From: a virus
IMG/VR virus record: IMGVR_UViG_3300043540_000091
Span: 1 to 64,000 of that record
Direction: 5' to 3' (one strand)
DNA length: 64,000 bases
Under the pieces are notes generated by a model that saw nothing but the letters and a program-made list of their open reading frames with translations, was not told the origin of the DNA and made no database searches. Of this stretch, positions 26,061 to 34,355 are shown one piece after another. The first letter of the stretch is position 1, and every line of letters starts with the position of its first letter. A program made the position numbers and the translations under genes.

Positions 26061-26093
26061 TCAAGACCTCTGAAATAGTTGACTACATTGGTA

Positions 26094-26102
26094 AAGATTA
26101 GG
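26094..26102 (-). promoter_or_regulatory. Late-promoter-like box before lysis genes
   Basis: CCTAATCTT on the minus strand overlaps the TAA stop of the peptidase-like gene and lies 33 bases before the coiled-coil gene. It would give the two downstream lysis genes their own transcript. Confidence 0.5.
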
Positions 26103-26592
26103 ATAGACCTTTGGACTCCAGGAACGCATATATGTCATCTGGGCCAATCAGGTTTCTGTCCTTATCCGTCCATTCCCCGTATATCTCGCGCAGGATGAGG
26201 TAGGCCCATTCCGAGCAGTTCATTCCGTCATCGATGGGGTTCCTACCTATCTTGATGCCGACCTTGGCCGCCAGCCGGACTAGACCTATGCCTAGGTTCT
26301 GGAGGTAGCCGTATGAGGTTCCCGCATAGTCGTGGCAATCCTGCATGATGCGAGCGTACAACTCGTCCGAGATCTCGAGCTTCACTTCCTTCACGACCTG
26401 GTTGATCCTTAGGAAGGAGTTCTCGGCCATGGCCGCGCATCCGTGTCCGGTCTCTTGGCTGACCGTTCGATCAGAGAACTGCGGTTCCTGATACATGAAG
26501 TACACATGGCTGAACGGTCGTCCCATGCACCAACGAAGGATTATCGATCCTATCTTAGGGCTCTTAGAGAACCCAAACCATATGGTCTTCAT
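26098..26592 (-). CDS. Permuted papain-like cysteine peptidase, lysin candidate
   Basis: 164 residues. FSHVYFMY (residues 28-35) supplies a His and GMNCSEWAYLIL (about 123-134) a Cys, in the His-before-Cys order of circularly permuted NlpC/P60 (YaeF/YiiX-like) enzymes, and GPDDIYAFLES closes the fold. Known members cleave amide or ester bonds in peptides or lipids. With a holin-like gene beside it and no other endolysin in view, a cell-wall peptidase role is plausible but not shown. Follows the fibre gene by one base. Confidence 0.65.
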   Translation of the reverse strand: MKTIWFGFSKSPKIGSIILRWCMGRPFSHVYFMYQEPQFSDRTVSQETGHGCAAMAENSFLRINQVVKEVKLEISDELYARIMQDCHDYAGTSYGYLQNLGIGLVRLAAKVGIKIGRNPIDDGMNCSEWAYLILREIYGEWTDKDRNLIGPDDIYAFLESKGLS

Positions 26593-26593
26593 G

Positions 26594-27688
26594 TTACATC
26601 ACCGTGGCCAAGATCAGGTTCGCGGCGTTCGTTACCTTGATGGCAGCAGAGGCTATGGAGGCGGCGTTCGTGGCCAACGTAGCGTTGGTAGACACCATCG
26701 TGCTGACCTCGGCTGCGAGGTTCGCAAGATCGGTCGCGAACGTGGACAGCTGGGTTCCGAACGTGGCTACATCGCCTGCCAGCAACGTCTCAGTTGCGGC
26801 GATGGCCGTGGCCGTGGAAGCCAAGCTGCTCGCCGACGCCGTCAGGCTGGTAGCAGAAGACGCGATGCTGCTCGCCGATGCCGTCAGGCTGGTAGCGGAT
26901 GCTCCGATCGAGGTGTTCAAGCCTGCAAGCGTGGTCAGGTCGGAAGCCAACGTTGAGAGATATCCTGACAATGCGGTGAGATCCGACTGGAACGCTGCGT
27001 GGTCTCCCTGGAAGGCTATATGGTCTGCCAAGAAGTTCGAGTGGTCCGCCTGGAAGTTCGCATGATCTCCAGTAAGATCCAGGTGATCCTGGTGTAGATC
27101 AGCATGATCGGCTTGGAACGCAGCGTCATCAGCTTGGAAGTTGGTATGATCCGTCTGGAAGTTGGTGTGATCCGTCTGGAAGTTGGTGTGATCCGTCTGG
27201 AAGTTGGCGTGATCAGCAGCCAGATCGGTCTCTGTATTCTGAAGCTGCGTGGCCGTGCTCTGCAACTGGTCAGGAAGGTTGGCCGTAGCTATCGCGGTGA
27301 CGTTGAGCGTGGCGGTGTTGTTGTCCAAGATGTTGTTCGCGGAGAACGCTCTCACGCCGACAGTGTATACCTGACCTTTCAAGAGATACGTTGTCTGATC
27401 TCCAAGCTGGATGAACCTAAGAGAAGTCCAGGTAGATCTTCCTTCTGCGACGATGTTAGATCCGACGAACAAGGATGCTGCCGGTACGCTCGCTCCCAAG
27501 GCGGCGTACACGATGTACCTTATAGGCGTTGCCGCTCCGTTGACTGCCGCGAGAGTCCACGATGCCTGGATAGATCCATCCACTCCGGCGGTCGCGGCGG
27601 TGATACCCGCAAATGACGGAGTGGTAGTGTTGGTCTGCGCTGTTGTACCAAAGGTCTTGGTCCAGAGGCCAGTCCAGGCGTAGCTCAT
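26594..27688 (-). CDS. Fibre protein with FnIII-like domain and His/Phe heptads
   Basis: 364 residues. An N-terminal fibronectin-III-like domain (about 20-130) leads into a run of twelve 7-residue repeats at about 155-240, consensus x-D-H-x-x-F-Q, then an Ala/Ser/Thr-rich coiled coil with hydrophobic heptads to the C-terminus. His and Phe fall at positions i and i+3, the core positions of a coiled coil, so a trimer would stack His layers. The DNA has 21-bp tandem repeats at 27127-27215. A slender tail fibre or its shaft is the best guess. Confidence 0.7.
   Translation of the reverse strand: MSYAWTGLWTKTFGTTAQTNTTTPSFAGITAATAGVDGSIQASWTLAAVNGAATPIRYIVYAALGASVPAASLFVGSNIVAEGRSTWTSLRFIQLGDQTTYLLKGQVYTVGVRAFSANNILDNNTATLNVTAIATANLPDQLQSTATQLQNTETDLAADHANFQTDHTNFQTDHTNFQTDHTNFQADDAAFQADHADLHQDHLDLTGDHANFQADHSNFLADHIAFQGDHAAFQSDLTALSGYLSTLASDLTTLAGLNTSIGASATSLTASASSIASSATSLTASASSLASTATAIAATETLLAGDVATFGTQLSTFATDLANLAAEVSTMVSTNATLATNAASIASAAIKVTNAANLILATVM
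27127..27215 (-). repeat. 21-bp tandem repeats in fibre gene
   Basis: At least four near-perfect 21-bp units encode the TDHTNFQ heptads; the units are almost identical at DNA level, including silent positions, which points to recent slippage expansion. Confidence 0.8.
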
Positions 27689-27689
27689 G

Positions 27690-29897
27690 TTATGACTCCC
27701 TGATAGTAACGAACGTCAACACTCCAGGAGGCGACACGACGTTGAATCGAACGCGCGTTCCAACAGTGTTTGGGATAGTTCCGAGAGGTAACCATGTCGT
27801 ACCTCCGTCCGTCGAGTAAGAGAACAGAGAGGCGTTCGTGACGGTGTCACCGCTGAACATCAAGCTGCCGCTCGCGTCGTATCCTCTGACGTATAGTCTA
27901 GGAACAGATGTGGCGTATGCAGCCGACAGATCGAAGGCGACGTAGCTCGGGTTGTCGGTTCCGGTAGTCGTGTTGTCATGGTCACCGGACCAGTTGTCGC
28001 TCAGCTCAGTCAACAGCTGGAGAGCCACGTTGATCTCGTTGATCTGAGCAGGGCTGTTTGCGAAGTGCGTCGCTACATATGGATTGATGCGGATCTGATA
28101 GTACTGCTGGATCGACAGGTTGTTGTCGAACGCTGTCTGAACCGTTGTCCATCCGCCGCTGGTCGTGTTGAAGATCGGATCGATATCGGTAGCTGCAGAT
28201 CGAATCTGGAACTGCACTGAGTCAGTCACGTTGAACAGCTGCTCAGCCGTCTGGATGAATCTCAGGACAGATCCGATCGACGGAGTAGACATCACCTTAC
28301 TGATGATGTACGAGTATCCGAAGTAAGCGTCTGATCTCAGATCCATCGCGATCACACCACGCTGACCGACAGTGCTGCCAGAGATGAACAACCATCCGTC
28401 TCTTGTGTCGATGTTCGTGACCGACGCGAGTGACGCTGGTACGCTCTGGATGGATGCGCCTTCCAGATACGCGTTGCCCAACCCGCCGAACGTGAGGCTG
28501 ATAGCACTGTTCTGAAGCGGCTTGACCACGAACGATGACGTGTTCGTGACGTAGATGAATCGATCCAGCACGCTCGAGTAGGCGATGTAAGTAGCCGTTG
28601 GAGCTACGATGTCTGCACCTGCGCCGGTAAGAGTCGCGGCGGTCAGAGATGGCCAGCCCGTCACGCCGCTCGTCAGCTCAGAGATCTTGCCCATGTACAA
28701 GTTGGTTGACGTACCAAGACAGAAGCAGTCCTGACCGTTGAGTGAAGAGTTCAGCGGAGCGCTTGTAGGAACACAATAATCGAAGGAGTTTGCTGACAAG
28801 ATTGTACCAGTCAGCGTAGGAGCGATGATACCGGTCTTGAAGCTGAACGTGTTACCACTGATACCGAACGCCCTCAGCATGCTGAAGCTTGAGTTTGAGG
28901 AAGTTGGTACGATCGCGGCACCTGTAGCTGTAGCAGCCAGGTTGAAGTACCACTGACCGCCGACCTGTTGCAGATCGCGTATGAAGTATACGTTGGAAGC
29001 TGCAGCTTGCGCAGTACCGTTAGCCCACGCATTGAAGTTCGTTGGGACCGCGCCGGTACCGGCCATGAGTACTACAGCCTCGAACAAGGCCGAAGTTGGA
29101 GTAGTTGACGAGTATCCGTTGTTGGAAGCTCCCATCGTGAAGTAAGCTACCGGCGACGTACCTGCGTACGCAGTAGTCTGAGCGTTCACGCCGTTGGTGA
29201 TAGCTCCGCTGGGAGCTGGGTTGGAAGCAAGATCCCACGCATAGTACGATAACGAAGAGGATGCACCGTTCTGTTGATATACCTTACTGTTGATCGATAC
29301 GTCCGAGCTTGTCCAAGGTAACGCGACACCATCAGACACTGTCGCGACATGGTTAAGACCAAGAGCTGAAGAGTCTTGAAGGAAGTACACGGCCTTCGCG
29401 CCAGTCAACGAAGATGGATAGATCGCGGTACCGCCAGCCGTGAAGTCCTCAGCCACGACTCCCCACGCTACGTACGTTCCACCGTTGATCACTACAGATC
29501 CCGTAGTAGATATCACGATCTGCCAGGTCGCGCCGCTATCGTTTACCTTGAATCCCTTGATTGTCTGAGTAGTAGAAGCGGCGTTGGCGAGTGATACAGA
29601 GATCTTTCCGACGTACGAGTATGTTCCCAAGATGTTGTCATAGTTGAACAGCGCGACGGTGACAGTACCTGATGCCGGAGCACCAAGGACGAACAGTCTG
29701 TTAGTGTTTGGATTGAGGTATGTTGCCGTAGGCACGATACCGGCCAGCGTCTGAGTATCGATGAACTGAGTCAACGGCGGTCCGAGTACGGCCTGACCGT
29801 TCAGCGACTTCGACGAAACGCGACCTGCTATGGTCGTTCTCGTCTTGTCGTACGTGTTGCCTACGCTAGATAGCAGACCTAAGTTATATGACTTCAT
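27690..29897 (-). CDS. Large structural protein, probable tail fibre
   Basis: 735 residues, very rich in Ser, Thr, Ala, Gly and beta-branched residues with a repetitive beta pattern throughout, and a Gly/Thr-rich jelly-roll-like C-terminal region. It is coupled to the short fibre gene downstream. A receptor-binding or decoration role is inferred from composition and position. No enzymatic domain is seen. Confidence 0.6.
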   Translation of the reverse strand: MKSYNLGLLSSVGNTYDKTRTTIAGRVSSKSLNGQAVLGPPLTQFIDTQTLAGIVPTATYLNPNTNRLFVLGAPASGTVTVALFNYDNILGTYSYVGKISVSLANAASTTQTIKGFKVNDSGATWQIVISTTGSVVINGGTYVAWGVVAEDFTAGGTAIYPSSLTGAKAVYFLQDSSALGLNHVATVSDGVALPWTSSDVSINSKVYQQNGASSSLSYYAWDLASNPAPSGAITNGVNAQTTAYAGTSPVAYFTMGASNNGYSSTTPTSALFEAVVLMAGTGAVPTNFNAWANGTAQAAASNVYFIRDLQQVGGQWYFNLAATATGAAIVPTSSNSSFSMLRAFGISGNTFSFKTGIIAPTLTGTILSANSFDYCVPTSAPLNSSLNGQDCFCLGTSTNLYMGKISELTSGVTGWPSLTAATLTGAGADIVAPTATYIAYSSVLDRFIYVTNTSSFVVKPLQNSAISLTFGGLGNAYLEGASIQSVPASLASVTNIDTRDGWLFISGSTVGQRGVIAMDLRSDAYFGYSYIISKVMSTPSIGSVLRFIQTAEQLFNVTDSVQFQIRSAATDIDPIFNTTSGGWTTVQTAFDNNLSIQQYYQIRINPYVATHFANSPAQINEINVALQLLTELSDNWSGDHDNTTTGTDNPSYVAFDLSAAYATSVPRLYVRGYDASGSLMFSGDTVTNASLFSYSTDGGTTWLPLGTIPNTVGTRVRFNVVSPPGVLTFVTIRES

Positions 29898-29899
29898 GT

Positions 29900-30352
29900 T
29901 TATCCCCTATACGCTTCAGTTTCATCGGGAGCAGTGTTTAAGATCGCAGCTGCCCTATCAGCTGAGATCAAGTTCAATCCTATCAACTCGCTGACACCTG
30001 CGATCGTGTCAGATCTCTTAAGGTCAACGAACGTGGCGGCCTGGACGTTCTGCAGCAGGATGGCCGGAATGGATACTGGATTCTTCTCGACGTAGTCCAG
30101 TATCGCAAGTCGCTCAGGAACAGTAAAGCGGCGGAGCATGCCGAGCTTCGTGATCAACATAGATTGTGGTACGTTTCCCGCATGATCGAGTAGCTGCCTA
30201 CCGTCGAAGTACCATCCAATCATCGGCTGAGGAATCATTCCTGTCACGTCCACGACAGCGTCGAAGATCTTAGAGATGGACATGTACTGCTCGTCGGTGT
30301 CGACGGTGCACAAGCCTACAACGGAAGAGTTACGAACTAACGCGCAAAGCAT
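29900..30352 (-). CDS. Hypothetical protein in fibre operon
   Basis: 150 residues, alpha/beta, with MIGWYFDGRQLLDHAG in the middle. Starts with GAGG six bases before the ATG. It could be a fibre chaperone by position, but there is no similarity that I recognise. Confidence 0.55.
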   Translation of the reverse strand: MLCALVRNSSVVGLCTVDTDEQYMSISKIFDAVVDVTGMIPQPMIGWYFDGRQLLDHAGNVPQSMLITKLGMLRRFTVPERLAILDYVEKNPVSIPAILLQNVQAATFVDLKRSDTIAGVSELIGLNLISADRAAAILNTAPDETEAYRG

Positions 30353-30359
30353 ATCGACC

Positions 30360-31079
30360 TCATGGAGTATAAATCCTTGTCACATTCTTGAAAGTGCCGT
30401 CTGGGTTATACTGGATGTCCTTCTCAAGCATCTGCCCATCATACACTCTCGTTACGACAACCTTGGTGAGCTGGCCGCTCAGGTTCCAGGTATAGTCCTT
30501 GTGAAACACATGGACGATCTTGGAGCTTGAGTCCCAGGTATCTGACGAGGCTATCGTACCATCTGGATTATACGTCGGTTCAGTATAGAAGCTCGGGTAG
30601 TTGATGTCCCACGCAAGTTCGAGACTGAGTGCGTCTGGGAACTCCAAGGTATCGAAGTCTGCCTTGGTGAATCCAACGGTGTCGATATAGATCACGCCCT
30701 GAGTAGCATCCTGCTTGAGCACCGTGGCGCATGGCATGCCAGACGGAGCGGCTGACAGGTTACCGGCGTTGTCGGAGAATAGCTTGGTTCCTATCGGCCA
30801 TGCGCTGGTGTTCAGAGGGACGGTAGCCGTGCCGATCATGAAACCTAAGGCCGTGATGTAGCCAGTGTTCTGCCCAGAGGCAGACTGGATCACGCTGGAC
30901 GTAACGCCACGGATGACCTGCGTTACGCTCGTATGGAGCTGGGCTGCTGGATATCCGAGAGGTCCGATGCCCGTGAAGGTGACGACCTTGAACGCGGCTA
31001 TCGGCGTACCGGCGTCGTTCTCGACCAGCTCGTTACTTGGCGCATGTAGGTCGCTGCCGCGAAGAGACTTGTGTAGCAT
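30360..31079 (-). CDS. Structural protein, unknown
   Basis: 239 residues. The N-terminal 110 residues contain the G-x-x-A.G.....T....F-S-D-N-x-G pattern of small beta-barrel capsid-cement or decoration proteins; the C-terminal part is rich in Tyr, Asp and Thr (YNPDGT twice). The gene starts directly at the stop of the next upstream one. Function inferred as structural. Confidence 0.5.
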   Translation of the reverse strand: MLHKSLRGSDLHAPSNELVENDAGTPIAAFKVVTFTGIGPLGYPAAQLHTSVTQVIRGVTSSVIQSASGQNTGYITALGFMIGTATVPLNTSAWPIGTKLFSDNAGNLSAAPSGMPCATVLKQDATQGVIYIDTVGFTKADFDTLEFPDALSLELAWDINYPSFYTEPTYNPDGTIASSDTWDSSSKIVHVFHKDYTWNLSGQLTKVVVTRVYDGQMLEKDIQYNPDGTFKNVTRIYTP

Positions 31080-31297
31080 TATGTTACCACCACGTTACCG
31101 TTCTCGTCAGTTACGACGAGAGGGCCGAGATCAACGTACTGCCCAGTGACCGGATCGATAAGCTTGAGAGCGTTGCCAGCCTGGTTCTTGTCATGAGTGA
31201 CGATACGGTTCGGGTTGAACACGCGCACCATATCCAACTTCTTGGTGATCGGGTTCAGTACCAGTTCTTCTCTGTCACGTTCTTTCTTGTCAGCCAT
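31079..31297 (-). CDS. Hypothetical small protein
   Basis: 72 residues, very charged N-terminus (MADKKERDREEL) and a beta-rich C-terminus. The start at 31297 lies one base after the upstream stop. No family. Confidence 0.6.
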   Translation of the reverse strand: MADKKERDREELVLNPITKKLDMVRVFNPNRIVTHDKNQAGNALKLIDPVTGQYVDLGPLVVTDENGNVVVT

Positions 31298-31298
31298 A

Positions 31299-31889
31299 TT
31301 ATACCAATACCGTCGTCTTGTACTCGACGGCGCTTCCGTTATTATTGTATATGATGTCCACGTAGTACTGCTCGACGTTGGCAAGCATGAAGTGGTACCT
31401 GAGCGGCTTGTCGTCGGCGTCGCGGTCAATGATGATGTCGTCCGAGTCCGGCAGCTTGTCGGCGTCCACCTGGAGGCGGTTGTTCCCTTGAGTGTCGATC
31501 GAGGTGTCGATCGGATTGCCGTATCTTCCGACCAAGAGATTGCGAAGGGCGACGGCTGGCTCTTCCTCGTACACCGCGCGGAGGACGATGTTCGAGTCGA
31601 ACTTGTTGCGTTCCTGCTCGGACATGGTCAGCATGCCGCCGTTGAACTGAACGGGGTTCATGAACGACAACATGCCGCTGTCGGCTGATCCTACCTGAAT
31701 CTGGGTATCGCTGAGGACTCTCTTGATCTCGAAGTCTTGAGATTGCTGGCCGGTTTTACTGAGCGTGACTATCTGCTTCGTGTGAAGTCCTGCCGTACTG
31801 GATACAGTTACGACATGATTCGCCACTGATATGGGCGTAAGAATAACTGTAGGCCACTTCCTCTCGAAAGTGGACGGAGTGTTAGCCAT
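31299..31889 (-). CDS. Structural protein, first of fibre operon
   Basis: 196 residues, beta-rich and acidic in its C-terminal part (DADKLPDSDDIIIDRDADD). GAGG lies ten bases upstream of the ATG. It heads the operon of fibre and lysis genes and is preceded by a late-promoter-like box. No family. Confidence 0.55.
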   Translation of the reverse strand: MANTPSTFERKWPTVILTPISVANHVVTVSSTAGLHTKQIVTLSKTGQQSQDFEIKRVLSDTQIQVGSADSGMLSFMNPVQFNGGMLTMSEQERNKFDSNIVLRAVYEEEPAVALRNLLVGRYGNPIDTSIDTQGNNRLQVDADKLPDSDDIIIDRDADDKPLRYHFMLANVEQYYVDIIYNNNGSAVEYKTTVLV

Positions 31890-31961
31890 CTTTTCAAATC
31901 CTCAGTCTTTTCAAACTGTTACAACCCACGTTGCATGCTAAGGCCGATCCTCAGCATATAG

Positions 31962-31970
31962 AAGATTAGG
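31962..31970 (-). promoter_or_regulatory. Late-promoter-like box of fibre operon
   Basis: CCTAATCTT on the minus strand in the 175-base divergent intergenic region, 72 bases before the first fibre-operon ATG; the longest leader of the set. Confidence 0.55.
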
Positions 31971-32010
31971 TTTGGCAAGGTCTCGAAATGAGTCATGTTC
32001 ACAGAAAAGT

Positions 32011-32039
32011 TTGACCGGAGGAATAGGTCGTGCGATACT
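32011..32039 (+). promoter_or_regulatory. Promoter of rightward operon
   Basis: TTGACC, 17-base spacer, GATACT preceded by TGC. AGGAG follows before the ATG at 32065, so this transcript has a normal leader. Confidence 0.5.
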
Positions 32040-32064
32040 AGACCAAGGTAATAAGGAGAAAAGA

Positions 32065-32352
32065 ATGAAGAACAAGAACATCACAAACGCTGCCTTGCAA
32101 CGGTTCATCGAGCTGAAGGCCGAGATCAAACGTCTCGAGTCTGAGGTTGATGCCATCAAGAAGGACCTCGTTGCGACTGGTCCGTTTGAAACGGATCGCT
32201 TCGTGGTGGACATCAAGTCCGTTACAAAGCATCTGACGATCGATGCGGATACGCTCTGCACGATCTTAGATCCTGCGTTCGTAGCACAGAACAACCTGAT
32301 CAAGCAGATCTCGTATCCGCTGGTCCAGGTTCAGCCTAAGAAGGCTGCTTGA
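32065..32352 (+). CDS. Hypothetical protein
   Basis: 95 residues: helical, charged first half (LKAEIKRLESEVDAIKKDL) and a beta-rich second half. The ATG has AGGAG eight bases upstream, which excludes the longer frame. Small proteins of this build are common early phage products of unknown role. Confidence 0.65.
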   Translation: MKNKNITNAALQRFIELKAEIKRLESEVDAIKKDLVATGPFETDRFVVDIKSVTKHLTIDADTLCTILDPAFVAQNNLIKQISYPLVQVQPKKAA

Positions 32353-32362
32353 TACCGAATTA

Positions 32363-32448
32363 GGGAGTTACTGACGTCGTCAGCGGCGGTCCAGGACGGA
32401 CTGCTAGTCCGAGATTAGACTCGGAGCCGGTGTAAGTCCGGACCTCCC
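32363..32448 (+). ncRNA. tRNA-like cloverleaf / structured leader
   Basis: 86 bases fold into a closing stem GGGAG/CTCCC with four hairpins in tRNA order: CTGAC/GTCAG (32371-32383), GCGGTCC/GGACTGC (32386-32404), TCCGAG/CTCGGA (32408-32425) and CCGG/CCGG with loop TGTAAGT (32427-32441). Length, arm order and long fourth arm match a class II (Ser-type) tRNA, and the second hairpin would show GGA in a 7-base loop. But U8, the D-loop GG, U33 and the T-loop TTC are missing. CCTCC at 32443-32447 can also pair with the GGAGG of the next gene. It may be a degenerate tRNA or a riboswitch-like leader. Confidence 0.5.
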
Positions 32449-32463
32449 AGCTTTTATAGGAGG
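32443..32463 (+). promoter_or_regulatory. Candidate Shine-Dalgarno-sequestering hairpin
   Basis: CCTCC (32443-32447) can pair with GGAGG (32459-32463), the ribosome site of the GTG at 32469. The same CCTCC overlaps the 3' strand of the cloverleaf closing stem, so the two pairings exclude each other, the usual logic of a translational switch. Confidence 0.4.
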
Positions 32464-32468
32464 ATACC

Positions 32469-32804
32469 GTGAGAGAACAGACGAAGGACTACACTTTCCT
32501 CGAGGAGGTTACCACGGGCGTGGTAACTATTACACACCTCCCTGGAGGATTCGGGCAGAACAGCCAGAAGCTGGCTGAGCCGATCGAGATCATCAAGACG
32601 GAGATCGTCGACGTCGGGAACGGACTTGATCGCCCGTTCAAGAGCTCGGGCTTGGCCGCCGAGATAATGCCTCAGCGCGTTCGCACGTGCCGGAGCTGCG
32701 GCAAGACGCTGACGCCGGACCGTCACTTGAACTGCAAGAAATGCCTTCCCAAGCTTCCAGATGAACTGGACGGCCTCGAATACTGCGGAGTCTCAGGTGA
32801 GTAA
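32469..32804 (+). CDS. Zinc-ribbon protein
   Basis: 111 residues from a GTG with AGGAGG five bases upstream. C-x2-C pairs CRSCGK and CKKCL (about 78-96) form a zinc ribbon; the N-terminal 70 residues are unassigned. It follows the tRNA-like leader and could be controlled by it. Confidence 0.6.
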   Translation: MREQTKDYTFLEEVTTGVVTITHLPGGFGQNSQKLAEPIEIIKTEIVDVGNGLDRPFKSSGLAAEIMPQRVRTCRSCGKTLTPDRHLNCKKCLPKLPDELDGLEYCGVSGE

Positions 32805-33027
32805 AAAGATATTGATCGACCATCAGGCGCTCAAAAAGATCCAGGACATGGCAATCATCGAGTTCCACAACACTCGGCATACGCCGGAGGACTCGCGCGA
32901 GACGCAGATCTTCCTCATCCTGAAGGGGTTCCATGCCTTCCTCGTGTCGCAGGGCATCGATCCTCAGTTCACCGTCAAACCGGCAAAGGACGAGCCAGGA
33001 GACTGCACTCCGCTCGATGACCTATGA
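32797..33027 (+). CDS. Hypothetical protein
   Basis: 76 residues from a GTG inside the end of the previous gene, with GGAG six bases before. Helical; no family recognised. Ends with a four-base overlap with the glycosylase-like gene. Confidence 0.55.
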   Translation: MSKKILIDHQALKKIQDMAIIEFHNTRHTPEDSRETQIFLILKGFHAFLVSQGIDPQFTVKPAKDEPGDCTPLDDL

Positions 33028-33572
33028 AGGTCCTGTTCATCGGCTGCAATCCTTCGCTCAAGAACATCGATCCGAAGGTGCCTTTCGAGGGCACTCGCTC
33101 GGGCAAGGCGCTCGACGGATGGATCGCCAAACTTGGCCTTTCCAAGGACCAGGTGAGCTTCATGAACCTGACCAAGTATGCCACTCAGAATCAGGCCAAA
33201 CTGAAGAAGTCTGACGTCAACTTGGACCAGTTCAGGTTTGAGCTTGGCCTTAAGCTCATCGCCGCAGAACATGGTGAGGATCGCGCACTCAGCATGATCA
33301 TCTCGATGTACCAGTCTCAAGGCAAGCTAGATCTGCAGGCGCTCGGTCCGAATCCTCCAGAGCAGGTAGAGGCGGACCTTGCCGCCATCTCCTCGACTCC
33401 GCTGCCAAAAGTCGTCGTTCTTGGAGAGATGGCTTCCTGGGGTTTGTCCAAGGTCGGTGGGAGCCTCCCGCACTTCAAGCTTCCTCATCCGTCTGGACTC
33501 AACCATAAGCTCAACGATACCGGAGCTTTAGAGAACACACTTGCGAACTGTAAAGATTGGCTGTATAGTTGA
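33024..33572 (+). CDS. Uracil-DNA-glycosylase-superfamily protein
   Basis: 182 residues with the fold's landmarks: FIGCNPSLKN at the N-terminus (motif A region), GTRSGKALDGWIAKLG, a central VVVLGEMASWGL strand and the C-terminal LPHPSGLNHKLND, equivalent to the HPSxxN DNA-intercalation loop. An insertion of about 50 residues lies in the middle. It may remove uracil from DNA or be a divergent relative; motif A lacks the usual Asp/Gln-Asp, so specificity is uncertain. Confidence 0.75.
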   Translation: MKVLFIGCNPSLKNIDPKVPFEGTRSGKALDGWIAKLGLSKDQVSFMNLTKYATQNQAKLKKSDVNLDQFRFELGLKLIAAEHGEDRALSMIISMYQSQGKLDLQALGPNPPEQVEADLAAISSTPLPKVVVLGEMASWGLSKVGGSLPHFKLPHPSGLNHKLNDTGALENTLANCKDWLYS

Positions 33573-33604
33573 CCAAAATGGTTAGTTTATCGTGGAGGTA
33601 AGGT

Positions 33605-34045
33605 ATGAGAGAAGTCCCGATCAGTCGATATCTGAACATGAACTTGGTCGACCTCCTGCGCAAGCTTGATGCGGTCGGAGAAACCAGCACCTACGCAACT
33701 AGAGTGTACCTCTCGCACGAGGACGCTGCCGTCCTGCGCCGCAACAACCGCCGCAAGATACGCTCTCAGATGAAGTATGCCTCCAAGAAGGCCGTAGACC
33801 ACGCGATCGGCATGGACTGGCTCAACCATGGTCCCAATACGTCCCTTGGCAAGTCGATACGCCCAGGATGGGCGCTCGTCGACGATGACGGTATCCGCAC
33901 AGACAAGTTCGTGGAACGAGTACGTAAGGCCATCGAAGAGAAGCTTGAGGAACCACAGCCGCCGACGTTGAAGGAACGACTGCTCGCATTCTTCGAGAAG
34001 CACTTCATCTTCAGAGGACCACATGAAACTGCCGGAGAGGGTTAG
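33605..34045 (+). CDS. Hypothetical protein
   Basis: 146 residues, basic, with GGAGG seven bases before the ATG. Contains RRNNRRKIRSQMKYASKKA, a likely nucleic-acid-binding helix. Its end overlaps the Rrf2-like gene by 23 bases. Confidence 0.6.
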   Translation: MREVPISRYLNMNLVDLLRKLDAVGETSTYATRVYLSHEDAAVLRRNNRRKIRSQMKYASKKAVDHAIGMDWLNHGPNTSLGKSIRPGWALVDDDGIRTDKFVERVRKAIEEKLEEPQPPTLKERLLAFFEKHFIFRGPHETAGEG

Positions 34046-34355
34046 GATAGCGGTAGACGTGCTACATCATCTCAAGACCGCTACCGGTGGACAGCCGCAG
34101 AAGGTCAGAGATCTGGCCGTCATCGTTGATACTTCTGAGAACTTCCTGCATCAAGTTGTCGCCAAGCTTGGCGCTGCCAAGAAGATATCTGTCATCAAAG
34201 GTCCCAAGGGCGGCGTTGCACCGGCATTGTCAGACGTGAACCTACTTCAGGTATATCAAGTGTTTGGGTACATGAACGAGGAGATCGCTGGAAGCATGCC
34301 GAGTTCTGACATCGAGAGGAAGCTCCGGTCTGTGCTTGAAAACATTGTTCTGTGA
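34023..34355 (+). CDS. Rrf2-family-like transcription regulator
   Basis: 110 residues. The winged helix shows the Rrf2 arrangement: RVRIAVDVLHHL, KVRDLAVIVDTSENFLHQVVAKL and the wing KGPKGGVAPALS. The three Cys that hold an Fe-S cluster in IscR/NsrR are absent, so it probably binds DNA without a cluster. It sits upstream of two exported-protein genes and may control them or phage timing; this is inference. Confidence 0.7.
   Translation: MKLPERVRIAVDVLHHLKTATGGQPQKVRDLAVIVDTSENFLHQVVAKLGAAKKISVIKGPKGGVAPALSDVNLLQVYQVFGYMNEEIAGSMPSSDIERKLRSVLENIVL

Noticed and set aside
27127-27215. CRISPR-like repeats
   Set aside because: The repeats are directly adjoining, 21 bp, in frame and code for heptads of a fibre; no spacers.
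32363-32448. Functional serine tRNA (GGA anticodon)
   Set aside because: U8, D-loop GG, U33 and T-loop TTC are absent and the closing stem has only five good pairs, so a working tRNA is not supported; reported as tRNA-like.
32427-32448. RNase P or cobalamin-riboswitch resemblance (GTAAGTCCGGACCTCC)
   Set aside because: Only this short stretch resembles their conserved elements; no other family motifs are present.
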